Shown here: in pieces, positions 16,830-25,481 of the stretch | Layout: each line of letters opens with the position of its first letter | How positions within the stretch are numbered: the first letter of the stretch is position 1 | Assembly: GCF_900182905.1 (NCBI RefSeq) | Contig: NZ_FXUF01000022.1 | Coordinates: forward strand, 1 to 45,151 | Length of the DNA: 45,151 bases | Direction: 5' to 3' | Source: Anoxynatronum buryatiense | GTDB taxonomy: Bacteria; Bacillota; Clostridia; Peptostreptococcales; Tindalliaceae | Notes under the pieces: model-generated | What the model was told of the DNA's origin: nothing | The model's input: the letters and a program-made list of their open reading frames with translations, nothing else | The model's database searches: none | Program-made: the position numbers and the translations under genes

Positions 16830-19800
16830 CTAATCAATCAAATCCGCTTTTATCAAGAGATTGCGAATAGCGGTGGCGGCCTCAGCATAGGTGAAGGTGC
16901 CCAAAGGATCAATGGTGTGAGGGGTTCTTCCGCTAAAGACACCTGCCCGGGTAGTTTGGTTCACATATTCATAAGCCCAATCAGCAATGTCTTCTTGATC
17001 TGTGTAGGTGGTGATACGGGAAGCCCCTTCTCCCCGAAGTCCTACCATGTTCATGGCTTTCGCGTACATCACCATGGCTTCCTGCCGGCTGATAAAGGCC
17101 GATGGACGAAAACTGCCATCAGGATAGCCAGAGATAATCCCGTGTTGCGTGGCGATGGTAATGGCGTCCAGCAGTTCGTGAGAGTGATGTGCGTCGATAA
17201 AAGCACCAACCTCACCCATACCAGGGCGATAAAGTCCCAATGCCTTTGTGATATAGGCCGCAAACTCACCCCTTGTGATCAAGTCATCTGGTGCAAAGGT
17301 TTCGGGATGGGCGATGATCAGCCTTGCCGCTAAATCTTCCACATGGGCTTTTGACCAGTGATCCTTAACGGACGGAACCATAATCGCATTGTGAATCACA
17401 GAATATGTGGAATTGGTAAAGGAACTTAATCGTGCATAGCATTTGCCTTCTTTCTCAAAAACCGTCGTCGGTATGTGAGAGAAAGACCCATCAGGGTGAT
17501 AGATAACTCCTGTTGTTACCTTTTCAGGGTTTAGCCCTGCAGGAAGTTCTATGGTGCGTGATACAAAACTGGCAAATTGTGTGATGCTTACTTCTTTCTT
17601 TTCGCCCGTGACAGACGAAGTCGCAACGACATTGAAAGCTACTGGTGGAAACAGCACTTCATAGCCTTGCAGCTGTGCTTTTTTATTCATCCTCTGTATT
17701 GTTTCTTCGCCTACATAGGTGATGTGCAATTCGATTTCCATATCATGGAGAGAATCGGAATCAACGGACAGTGCATCGGCCATGGCTGCCAAGTTGAAGG
17801 CTTTGGCAGGCATCTGATAAGTCAGCTTTTCAGTGACAATGGAGAAGTCAATGTCCAGCTGCGCCATTTTCTGGAGAAGATCCGCTGTGAGGATGGTGGT
17901 AAACTGAGTGGCATTTTGAGTGGTGGCAAGAACTTCCACCACATTGTTTCTTGCACCTCTGTTTATTTCCCCGGGTGCTTGGATCTGATTCAGCAGGGAG
18001 ATTATCTTTTCAGTGTCCATTTTCAGCGTGGCGACTAATTGAGTCTTTTCTTCTGTTGAAGTTTCCGCTCCTGCGATATGCTTTTCTCCGTTGACCAGCA
18101 CTGTTATAGCGGCACCTGCTGGCAAGGCGGCAGGCTGGGCAGGGGGTGCGGTGGGAGTGTCAGATGGTCTTCTGCCAGAGCCACCACCAGAACCGCCACC
18201 AGTGTTGCCGCCGTTATCAGGGGCTGGGGGCACAGGTGCCCAAACTGCATAGAGGGTTTCGTGGTTGTTTGGCATGGTAAAAGAATCGCCAGCCGAATAG
18301 CTTGTTCCCTGTCCATTTGCCTGGGTGTTCCAGCCAGCAAAGCGATGACCAGCTTTTTCAAGATTACCGGTGTTCTCAGAAACAGTGATGGAAGCGCCAA
18401 TAGGATAGGTGCGGCTAACAGGCACATTGCCGCCGGTAGCCACATTGGCATCATATGAAACTATTAACAGATTCACCATCACCTCGGCAGTAAGGGGTAC
18501 TGTACTGGCAGACAGCCGATCCTCATGAATCGTTATTTTTCCGATGCCTTCTTGATCCAGTCTTCCCGACAGGGTGGCTGTAATAGTGGTGGGGGTCTGC
18601 TGAAGGGCTGAGATGGTCAGCCCGGTGAAAGCATCCGACACGCCAAGGTCTGAAGCATAGACAGCGCCCGTAACTGTTTCATGTTCAAGGCTGATGGTGA
18701 AGGTCTGGGTAAAGGCCACGTGACCCGTTACACTGGTTGGACTGGTGGTGACATTGGTTTGTTCTCGACGTAAGACTTCGACGGTGTAGGTCTTGGTAGT
18801 GGTGCCATCTTCGGCGGTGACCACCACATTAATGGTGGTTGCGCCAACAGGCAGGGAGATATCAGCACTGGCAGTGCCGCTTGAAACAGCAATACCATCA
18901 ACGGTGACTGTGGCAGACCCATGTGCTGTGCTGGGTGTCACGGTGATGCTGGTTACGGCATTACCCACACTGGCGGTATAGGCTGCCGTATCACTGTGAA
19001 AAACAGGATCTAACGTGCCACTGGACAAGGTGAGTCCGCTTAAGTTGGCATTAGCAGAGGCAGCTCTGGTTACCTGGATGGTGTAGGTCTTGGTAGTGGT
19101 GCCATCTTCGGCGGTGACCACCACATTGATGGTGGTTGCGCCAACAGGCAGGGAGATATCAGCACTGGCAGTGCCGCTTGAAACAGCAATACCATCAACG
19201 GTGACTGTGGCAGACCCATGTGCTGTGCTGGGTGTCACGGTGATGCTGGTTACGGCATTACCCACACTGGCGGTATAGGCTGTCGTATCGCTGTGAAAAA
19301 CAGGATCTAAAGTGCCACTGGACAAGGTGAGTCCGCTTAAGTTGGCATTAGCAGAGGCAGCTCTGGTTACCTGGATGGTGTAGGTCTTGGTAGTGGTGCC
19401 ATCTTCGGCGGTGACCACCACATTGATGGTGGTTGCGCCAACAGGCAGGGAGATATCAGCACTGGCAGTGCCGCTTGAAACAGCAATGCCATCAACGGTG
19501 ACTGTGGCAGACCCCTGTGCTGTGCTGGGTGTCACGGTGATGCTGGTTACGGCATTACCCACACTGGCGGTATAGGCTGCCGTATCATTGTGAAAAACAG
19601 GATCTAAAGTGCCACTGGACAAGGTGAGCCCGCTTAAGTTGGGTGGCGCTTCTAATGTCACTATTACCGTCACTGCTTCAGTCGGCATTAAAAAGGTATA
19701 CACTCCCGGGGTTCCCATGGTGGCTTCTCCCACAGCTCCCGTTACATTCACGGATGCCACTTGCTTGCCCGCTTCAATGTTAGCGATGGTTATTGTCACT

Positions 19801-21143
19801 GTTTCCCCTGCTGCTGCCGTTGCTTTGTCTGTAGTGACCGTGGCAGTTCCGCCCGCTACATCTGCGACTGTTATTGCGTAGGTTGCGGGTGTTGTTACAC
19901 CTGTCACAGCAGGTGTTGATGGAGAGGCTGCGTAATCGCCGTCTACCTTTCTTCTTGCGGTAAATGTGTAGCTGGTTTCCGGGGTTAGCCCTGTAAACGT
20001 TCTGCTCTCTTGCCAGTTCCCCCCACTTCTATGATATTCGATACCTGCTCCCAAATCACTTAGGGTGATTGACTGTGGTGTTTGAATCTCTACTATCGGC
20101 GTATTGGGCATGATTTGCATGCCGCCTGTTTGCTCACGCCAAATCGAACGTCCATCTGCTGTTTCAGCACTTACTCTAAACCTGGTATGCGTTGTACCTG
20201 CGGGGATTGTGTACGTTTGATGATTCGTTATTCCCGTGTTAGCATAAAAGACGTATCCTGCTTTATTTCTATCAATCTCCACACGATAACTCCTTGACGC
20301 TTCTGTCCCCGTCCCCCAGTCACTGATACTTCCCCATGAAATGGTTAGCGCTTGATCCGTGATTTGAGTGCCAGAAACAGAAACTATTCCTGGTTGAGTG
20401 GGCGGAAATGCAAATATCACATTTGCTCCATCTTCATTAGAGTCAACTCGTATAAAAGATGGGAGGAACAACGCAGGACGCACACCGGCAAAATGGGCTA
20501 CATGGGGGTTGGCAAGTTCTCCATTGGTAGTCGCAGCGAATACGCCGGTGGGAGTTTCTTGTATTGGTGAACTCGTCCAAAAGGAACTGTTTGGATATCC
20601 AATTCTCGCCCTATACGGAAACCATTCATTCCCGGAGATCAAGCCTAGTTTTTGTGTAAAATCAAGTGGTTCTATTGCTCCTGACCCAGTGCTGGTACCT
20701 GTGTAAAGTCCATGCATCCTATTTTCCCAAGTACTTGATCTGATTTCCCACTTCGCATTTATGATGACCCCTCTTGCTTCCGGCGTTGTTATAATCTGAT
20801 TGAAGTGCGTGTTTAAGTAGTCAAATATGTATGATGCATTCTTGTTACTGTAGGCAGGGGAGCCACCGACATCACCGTCACCAATATTAGGATTCCACTG
20901 TATATTGGCACCGTAGTTATCTGCCATGACTAAATAAACCCCATTTTCATCGTGTCCTGGAATGCTTCTGTTCCTATTCGCTACCTTCCACTCTCTTCCA
21001 CCAAAGTTTACCAACTGCCCATTACTCGGTTCAAAATATCCTTGTGCTTCTACATGTGGCGTGGTTGAGAATATGAGTATTAGTGTCATTAATATACATG
21101 TGACGATGAACAATCGTCTGAACTTAGATACAACTCTTTTCAT
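16830..21143 (-). CDS. Large SLH-anchored multidomain surface protein
   Basis: A protein of 1437 residues. After the signal peptide comes a DUF6273-like N-terminal domain (about 35-245, GGREWKVANRN, SSFWTSSPI), related to that of the 13650-16448 protein. Next are FN3-like segments (about 250-430), three 99-residue cadherin-like beta-sandwich repeats (NLSGLTLSSGTLDPVF), and an InlB/Listeria-Bacteroides-type repeat (AGHRFAGWNTQANGQGTSY). A Gly-Ser-Pro linker leads to a mid domain shared with the 6541-9570 protein and three C-terminal SLH domains (ITRGEFAAYITKALG). AAGGAG touches an ATG at 21152 but lies 9 bases from the one at 21143, which is preferred. It probably mediates adhesion or binding at the cell wall; the ligand is unknown. 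Confidence 0.88.
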   Translation of the reverse strand: MKRVVSKFRRLFIVTCILMTLILIFSTTPHVEAQGYFEPSNGQLVNFGGREWKVANRNRSIPGHDENGVYLVMADNYGANIQWNPNIGDGDVGGSPAYSNKNASYIFDYLNTHFNQIITTPEARGVIINAKWEIRSSTWENRMHGLYTGTSTGSGAIEPLDFTQKLGLISGNEWFPYRARIGYPNSSFWTSSPIQETPTGVFAATTNGELANPHVAHFAGVRPALFLPSFIRVDSNEDGANVIFAFPPTQPGIVSVSGTQITDQALTISWGSISDWGTGTEASRSYRVEIDRNKAGYVFYANTGITNHQTYTIPAGTTHTRFRVSAETADGRSIWREQTGGMQIMPNTPIVEIQTPQSITLSDLGAGIEYHRSGGNWQESRTFTGLTPETSYTFTARRKVDGDYAASPSTPAVTGVTTPATYAITVADVAGGTATVTTDKATAAAGETVTITIANIEAGKQVASVNVTGAVGEATMGTPGVYTFLMPTEAVTVIVTLEAPPNLSGLTLSSGTLDPVFHNDTAAYTASVGNAVTSITVTPSTAQGSATVTVDGIAVSSGTASADISLPVGATTINVVVTAEDGTTTKTYTIQVTRAASANANLSGLTLSSGTLDPVFHSDTTAYTASVGNAVTSITVTPSTAHGSATVTVDGIAVSSGTASADISLPVGATTINVVVTAEDGTTTKTYTIQVTRAASANANLSGLTLSSGTLDPVFHSDTAAYTASVGNAVTSITVTPSTAHGSATVTVDGIAVSSGTASADISLPVGATTINVVVTAEDGTTTKTYTVEVLRREQTNVTTSPTSVTGHVAFTQTFTISLEHETVTGAVYASDLGVSDAFTGLTISALQQTPTTITATLSGRLDQEGIGKITIHEDRLSASTVPLTAEVMVNLLIVSYDANVATGGNVPVSRTYPIGASITVSENTGNLEKAGHRFAGWNTQANGQGTSYSAGDSFTMPNNHETLYAVWAPVPPAPDNGGNTGGGSGGGSGRRPSDTPTAPPAQPAALPAGAAITVLVNGEKHIAGAETSTEEKTQLVATLKMDTEKIISLLNQIQAPGEINRGARNNVVEVLATTQNATQFTTILTADLLQKMAQLDIDFSIVTEKLTYQMPAKAFNLAAMADALSVDSDSLHDMEIELHITYVGEETIQRMNKKAQLQGYEVLFPPVAFNVVATSSVTGEKKEVSITQFASFVSRTIELPAGLNPEKVTTGVIYHPDGSFSHIPTTVFEKEGKCYARLSSFTNSTYSVIHNAIMVPSVKDHWSKAHVEDLAARLIIAHPETFAPDDLITRGEFAAYITKALGLYRPGMGEVGAFIDAHHSHELLDAITIATQHGIISGYPDGSFRPSAFISRQEAMVMYAKAMNMVGLRGEGASRITTYTDQEDIADWAYEYVNQTTRAGVFSGRTPHTIDPLGTFTYAEAATAIRNLLIKADLID
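18752..19642 (-). repeat. 297-bp tandem repeats, three copies
   Basis: Three units encode the cadherin-like beta-sandwich domains. Their DNA differs at only a few positions. Confidence 0.93.
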
Positions 21144-21209
21144 TTTTGTCATCTCCTTTTGACTATAAAATCTTAGAGTTTCTACGGTGCTGTTGTATCA
21201 GGCTTTTAT

Positions 21210-21242
21210 AGTATATCAAAGCCCTCTGACAGGATTCTGACA
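21210..21242 (-). promoter_or_regulatory. SARP-type operator and promoter of the 16830-21143 gene
   Basis: Repeats TCTGACA at 21225-21231 and 21236-21242 stand 9 bp from the minus-strand TATACT (21210-21215). The leader down to the start codon is also similar to that of the 6541-9570 gene. Confidence 0.7.
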
Positions 21243-21294
21243 AATGTACTGCTGGCACAAGGAGACGCACTTAGCGCCCCAAAAGAGGCGACTC

Positions 21295-21508
21295 ATGAAA
21301 GAACACCCGGATGTTTATACGCGGATGGTCGCTGCCTATGTCCTTAGTTATTCGATCACCGATGATTACCTGGCCGAGAATCCCCATCTCAAATTTGCCA
21401 GCGGTTCCGGCGAGTATTTTCCATACCTTTGATTTCCCTTTCTACTATTTCAATATCCGCGCCAACGCCGAAGAACGGGTGGCTAACTACCTGAAAAAAG
21501 CTAAATAA
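21295..21508 (+). pseudogene. Frameshifted gene remnant, family not recognised
   Basis: The first part reads MKEHPDVYTRMVAAYVLSYS and continues to GSGEYF. After a one-base shift near 21420 it continues HTFDFPFYYFNIRANAEERV and ends LKKAK with a stop. Codon use looks protein-like in both parts. A terminator follows at 21546-21592. Confidence 0.5.
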
Positions 21509-21545
21509 ATGAACTGGATCAATTCTAAAGAGCCTGCTTCTGCTG

Positions 21546-21592
21546 AAAAAAAGCCTGCCCCAGCGGTTTACTTCGCTGAGGCAGGCTTTTTC
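21546..21592. terminator. Bidirectional intrinsic terminator
   Basis: AAAAAAAGCCTGCC...AGCG pairs with CGCT..GGCAGGCTTTTT. It ends the remnant to its left on the plus strand. Confidence 0.85.
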
Positions 21593-21661
21593 ATCGTGTC
21601 ATGAACTGCTTGTTGACACGGATCTCACCCATTTAACCCATTTTTTTCTTACGGCACCTGA

Positions 21662-21802
21662 TCGGTGAGCACCTCTTGGGGGCGACCCTGGGCAATGATG
21701 CTTCCCTGACGCCCCAGAACAACCACTGCATCGCAGAACCAAAAAACATGGTTGGGGTCATGGGTGCAAATGATGGCTGTCTTGCCTGTTTTCATATTGC
21801 TG
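21662..21802 (-). pseudogene. Copied fragment of the btuD-like ATPase gene
   Basis: About 140 bases match 24788-24928, in the 24690-25478 gene, with only a few mismatches. The part covered encodes the H-loop region (CTHDPNHVFWFCDAVVVLG). Both ends stop abruptly, so this is a partial duplication or the remains of a paralogous operon. Confidence 0.85.
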
Positions 21803-21892
21803 AAAGCTTTTAGGATCAATGGTTAAGAGAGTGTTATTCCTTGATTGTTTTAGGCTATAATAGTACAATAAGAGTGGCATTAACCAATTTGA

Positions 21893-22169
21893 AATGAAGT
21901 TCCAAATTTTGGGTCTGAAACTATTGCAAATAAAGGGTTTAAAATGCTGCTGTCTGAAAAACTTCCTCGCCTGATAGAAGATTAAAACATTTGACGAAGA
22001 TCATATAAATGCAAAAAGCCTGATACTGCCTCAGTATTCTCTAATAGATGCCGCAAGAGTAGCATATAAAAAATTAGGTAACTATCGAGAAGTAGAACGG
22101 CTGTAGGAGTGGCTAAACGATCCAGGAGTGGCAGACATTTTTGTAGAAACCTGTGGAGCTTTTAAGTAA
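21893..22169 (+). pseudogene. Decayed coding segment, family not recognised
   Basis: One frame reads NEVPNFGSETIANKGFKMLL then SEKLPRLIED and stops. A neighbouring frame continues KTFDEDHINAKSLILPQYSL, then IDAARVAYKKLGNYREVERL, an amber TAG at 22104, then EWLNDPGVADIFVETCGAFK and a stop. The reading is clearly protein-like, with one frameshift and one nonsense codon. Confidence 0.5.
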
Positions 22170-22220
22170 TTAGAGTTGATTAAGGAAAATCTAAAATCAA
22201 TCGTCAAGGGAGGTTAAATT

Positions 22221-22514
22221 ATGGGATTGGTAGAGTTTGTAGAAAATCTGAGTGAGACAGAGTGGGAAGAGCTGGCGAAGCTGGGCACTGTAGAGGACAT
22301 TAACGCATTCGCCGAGAGCAGAGGTGTGACGCTTGATCAGAAAGAGTTGGAAGAGAATGTAAAGTTTAACAGTGAATTAGATGAAGAAGAGCTGGATGGG
22401 GTAGCGGGGGGATTAAAACTTCTCTATAATGGACCAGCGACGAATCGGCATATATCTTACACCTGTCCCGATACAGGGGAAAAAAAGTGGCGAATAAACT
22501 TTATGAGAAGATAG
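22221..22514 (+). CDS. Nif11-like leader (NHLP-type) RiPP precursor, orphan
   Basis: A precursor of 97 residues on the plus strand. The leader (about 64 residues) starts MGLVEFVENLSETEWEELAK, includes INAFAESRGVTLDQKELEE, and ends LDEEELDGVAGG as in Nif11-like leaders. The predicted core is 33 residues with one Cys, several Thr and Ser, and a basic end. AGGGAGG lies 8 bases before the ATG. It differs in core from the precursor at 5512-5787. No maturation enzyme or transporter is near. It may be matured in trans by a remote cluster, or be a relic. Confidence 0.75.
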   Translation: MGLVEFVENLSETEWEELAKLGTVEDINAFAESRGVTLDQKELEENVKFNSELDEEELDGVAGGLKLLYNGPATNRHISYTCPDTGEKKWRINFMRR

Positions 22515-22524
22515 TAAGACATCC

Positions 22525-22686
22525 ATGCGTCAATTTAAGAAGGCACCAGTGGTGCCAGAGCAACATTTATTCGAGTTCGATAAGGGTAGTGGAACGATTA
22601 CATCATACCCCTGTAATGTATCGTTGGTAATTAGAAAACCTGCAGTTAATCCGGTTTCTAAAAACCTTGAAGTGAGAATGATCTAA
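22525..22686 (+). CDS. Small 53-residue ORF resembling a BspA-type repeat start, probably a relic
   Basis: It starts 10 bases after the Nif11-type precursor. The segment LFEFDKGSGTITSY resembles the opening of BspA-like leucine-rich surface domains (FxFDxxTGTITGY), but the following pattern is lost. There is no clear ribosome-binding site. It ends inside the hairpin at 22681. Treat as a gene fragment unless expression is shown. Confidence 0.3.
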   Translation: MRQFKKAPVVPEQHLFEFDKGSGTITSYPCNVSLVIRKPAVNPVSKNLEVRMI

Positions 22687-22735
22687 AAAATCCTTTCAAG
22701 AGGTGTGGCCCACACTCTTAAAGGATTTTTTAGAT
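22681..22735. terminator. Long bidirectional hairpin terminator
   Basis: A perfect 16-bp outer stem (22681-22696 with 22720-22735, containing AAAAAATCCTTT) encloses an inner AAGAG..TGTGG / CCACA CTCTT stem. It serves the precursor gene on the plus strand, and could also act on minus transcription leaving the receptor gene. Confidence 0.75.
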
Positions 22736-22865
22736 TAAAGCTTATTTGATGGAAGTTTTTACCCTGCCAACTTGAGATGTGACCAAGTGATGAGCGCAGT
22801 ACACATTTGCTGTTGTCTTTCAGCAATTCATGCACTCTTCGCTGATTCGTTGTCAATTGATCTAC

Positions 22866-23714
22866 CTATCGGTACCGATCAATGAAGTGGGTGAGTCGCT
22901 TGACCCGCTGGTTGATCTCTTCCGCTTTTTTCAATACTTCTTCAGTTGTGGCGGCCTGTTCCTGGCTGACGGCACCGACAGTGCCAATGTTTTCATTGAT
23001 CTCCTGTACACTGTGATTCATGCCATTGACAATTTCCTCGATTTTCTTCACTGCCTCCTGAGACTGGAGTGACAACTTGCGCACTTCGTCAGCCACAACG
23101 GCAAATCCCCGGCCATGTTCTCCCGATCTGGCGGCCTCAATGGCGGCATTAAGACCCAGCAGGTTCGTTTGGCCGGCAATGCTCTTAATCATATCCAGAA
23201 TGGCAAAAGTGTCTTTCTGACGATTGGACAGATCGGTTACTCTTTCAACGGAGTTTTGCCCTGCGCTGGCCAGATTATCCGAAGAGGCTGCCAATTGTTC
23301 GATGCTCTCTGTTACCTGTTGCACAATGATTTCCAGTTCCGTGACATTTTCAATGAGTTTTTTATTGGCTTCAAAGTCAATGCCGGAGCTGAGGGTGCCG
23401 ATCACTTCATTGTTCACTCCATAAATGGGTGTGAAAATGGTTTTGATGGCTCTCCCGTAAACTTCCTCCGGCACGTCATCAAAAGTATCTTTTTTATAGC
23501 GCAACGCTTCTTCTATGGTTTTAATGCCTTTGATGGGCTTGCCCTCAGGCAGGTCAAGCTCAAAGGCATCGGCTCGATAATAACCGATGTACTTGTCCAA
23601 ATCGGTTAGCCCCACTGCCATGTCTTCATGAACTACCCGGTTGATATAGGGTAACACCAGTTTGAACGCCGCCAAAATCTCTTCGTTGGTTTGAAATGAA
23701 TGATTTGCCAACAT
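22866..23714 (-). CDS. Soluble methyl-accepting chemotaxis-type protein
   Basis: A protein of 282 residues with no membrane segment. The N-terminal about 115 residues form a sensor-like region, including [20 protein letters not shown], which looks like a PAS/Cache-type sensor end. The C-terminal about 150 residues are the MCP signalling domain, with the conserved tip [20 protein letters not shown] followed by [15 protein letters not shown]. It should signal to CheA/CheW from the cytoplasm. AGGGGGAG precedes the ATG. It stands alone between terminators, and no other chemotaxis genes are in the window. The signalling domain is short, as in many clostridial soluble receptors. Confidence 0.9.
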   Translation of the reverse strand: MLANHSFQTNEEILAAFKLVLPYINRVVHEDMAVGLTDLDKYIGYYRADAFELDLPEGKPIKGIKTIEEALRYKKDTFDDVPEEVYGRAIKTIFTPIYGVNNEVIGTLSSGIDFEANKKLIENVTELEIIVQQVTESIEQLAASSDNLASAGQNSVERVTDLSNRQKDTFAILDMIKSIAGQTNLLGLNAAIEAARSGEHGRGFAVVADEVRKLSLQSQEAVKKIEEIVNGMNHSVQEINENIGTVGAVSQEQAATTEEVLKKAEEINQRVKRLTHFIDRYR

Positions 23715-23897
23715 AATCTCCCCCTCTTCATGGAATCAACTCACCATGCATCCTATCCCTTTTCTGGAGGTTTTCAAACCCACAGTGAAGAAATGAGTGT
23801 TTCGGACACATATACATCTTGTGATTATGTTAATACCACAATGAGGGAACTTTGTAACAACATCCTTTAGTGACTTAGTTGCTGCGATCTGTTTCCG

Positions 23898-24671
23898 TCA
23901 CTGCTTTTTCCCCAGAAGGACATACCGGTGATAGGCATTCAACAGTTTTTTCTGAAGAGGCATTTGCTGCCACATGATCCGATCCACTTCTTTTAGCGGA
24001 ATCTGCACCACATTTTTAAATCCGCAATTGTTGGCCAACTTTGTGAAAATCTGCACGCCGTTTTTTCCAATGAGGGGCAATGATGCCATGATGTGAGGAT
24101 CATAGGTTTGTTCTTCTTGTTCTTCATGCTGCTGATTCTTTTGGAAGCTTTTCAACAGCGTTCCCATGGCTTTGAGTAAGCGCTGTTGAAGGGTTGGGCA
24201 AAACCAATTGGCATCGATCATAACGAAAATCCCTCCGGGTTTCATGACGCGATGCCATTCACTCAGGGCTTTTTCAGGATCTGTGATGGTCCACAACACA
24301 TTGCGGCTGATCACCACATCGTACTGATCACCGGTGGTTTCGCTTAGCTCTTGGGCATCCTGCTGCTCAAAAACCACTTTTCCCATATGTGGGGGCTGTT
24401 TGCTCCTGGCGATGGCCAGTAATTCTGCCGAAAGATCAACCCCTTTAACACTGTATCCCAGTTCTGCCAGCATGAACGCCAGATTTCCGGTACCTGTTCC
24501 AATATCTAAAATATTTCTGGGCGACTCTCCAATCAGTTGACGCAGCAATTTCATCCACAACTGCTTCTCTGCATCACTTTTGACAGCATGATCGTACCCT
24601 TCGTCGTAATGGCTGGCACAATGATCCCATCTGTGGCGAATAGCTTCTGTCAGCGCTTCTGTTTTCCTCAT
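23898..24671 (-). CDS. Class I SAM-dependent methyltransferase
   Basis: A cytoplasmic enzyme of 257 residues with a Rossmann-type SAM fold. Motif I is ILDIGTGTGNLAFMLAELGY (about 56-75), followed by VKGVDLSAELLAIARSK; later VVISRNVLWTITDPEKALSE and PGGIFVMIDANW are typical of the UbiE/Methyltransf_11 group. AGGAGG lies six bases upstream. It starts 18 bases after the btuD-like gene, so it is the last gene of the cobalamin-riboswitch operon. A role in modifying the imported corrinoid or another ligand is suggested only by this position. Confidence 0.85.
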   Translation of the reverse strand: MRKTEALTEAIRHRWDHCASHYDEGYDHAVKSDAEKQLWMKLLRQLIGESPRNILDIGTGTGNLAFMLAELGYSVKGVDLSAELLAIARSKQPPHMGKVVFEQQDAQELSETTGDQYDVVISRNVLWTITDPEKALSEWHRVMKPGGIFVMIDANWFCPTLQQRLLKAMGTLLKSFQKNQQHEEQEEQTYDPHIMASLPLIGKNGVQIFTKLANNCGFKNVVQIPLKEVDRIMWQQMPLQKKLLNAYHRYVLLGKKQ

Positions 24672-24689
24672 TTCAATCCTCCTGCCCGT

Positions 24690-25478
24690 TTACATATCCA
24701 TCACGGTGTCCAGAAAAGGCATCACCACCGACCGATGTCCAATTTGCTCTACTTGGCTGATTTCACCGTATATCTCCCGCAGTACTTCGTCGGTGAGCAC
24801 GTCTTGGGGGCGCCCCTGGGCAATGATGCTTCCCTGACGCCCCAGCACAACCACTGCATCGCAGAACCAAAAAACATGATTGGGGTCATGGGTGCAAATA
24901 ATGGCTGTCTTGCCTGCTTTCATATTGCTGCGAATGGTTTTCCACAGGAGCATCTGGTTTTTGAAGTCAAGACTGGCGGTGGGCTCATCCAGCAGCAACA
25001 TCTCTGTTTGTTGTGCAAAGGCTCTGGCCAGTAATGTTAGTTGTCGCTGGCCCCCACTTAACTGGGTGTATGGCACCTCTGCCAAAGAGGTGATGCCGGT
25101 CTTCTCCATGGCTTCAACAGCGGCTTCATAGTCAGAGGTTTTAGGGCCATACACACCTCCCATATAGGGTGTGCGCCCCATCAACACCACTTCTTTCACC
25201 TGGTAAGGAAAAGGGGGTGTATGTTCCTGGGGTACATAGGCCATCATCTGTGCTCTTTGTTTCGGGGGCATGCCGTGCAAAGGCTTGTCTTCCAGAAAAA
25301 TGTGCTGCTCATGTTTTCCCGGCATGACGCCTGTCAGGCATTTAAACAAGGTGGTTTTACCCGTTCCATTAGGGCCAAAAAGACCGCACAGCTGTCCTTT
25401 TGGCACTGAAAAACTGATTTCCCGCAGCACCTGATGGCTCCCATAGCTGAATGAAAGTTGCTCCACATGAATGGTCAC
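24690..25478 (-). CDS. btuD: ABC transporter ATP-binding protein, BtuD/FecE type
   Basis: A protein of 262 residues that should energise corrinoid uptake. Motifs are Walker A GPNGTGKTTL, Q-loop YVPQEHTPPF, signature LSGGQRQLTL, Walker B MLLLDEPTASLD and H-loop CTHD. A GTG start is preceded by GGGAGG at 7 bases. The permease gene ends 3 bases upstream. The riboswitch upstream of the operon is the main reason to prefer corrinoid over ferric siderophore as substrate. A 140-base copy of its 3' part lies at 21662-21802. Confidence 0.88.
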   Translation of the reverse strand: MTIHVEQLSFSYGSHQVLREISFSVPKGQLCGLFGPNGTGKTTLFKCLTGVMPGKHEQHIFLEDKPLHGMPPKQRAQMMAYVPQEHTPPFPYQVKEVVLMGRTPYMGGVYGPKTSDYEAAVEAMEKTGITSLAEVPYTQLSGGQRQLTLLARAFAQQTEMLLLDEPTASLDFKNQMLLWKTIRSNMKAGKTAIICTHDPNHVFWFCDAVVVLGRQGSIIAQGRPQDVLTDEVLREIYGEISQVEQIGHRSVVMPFLDTVMDM

Positions 25479-25481
25479 TGT

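Noticed and set aside
23715-23897. Promoter of the soluble receptor gene
   Set aside because: TATA-like hexamers exist, but none has a partner at 16-18 bp, so no call is made.
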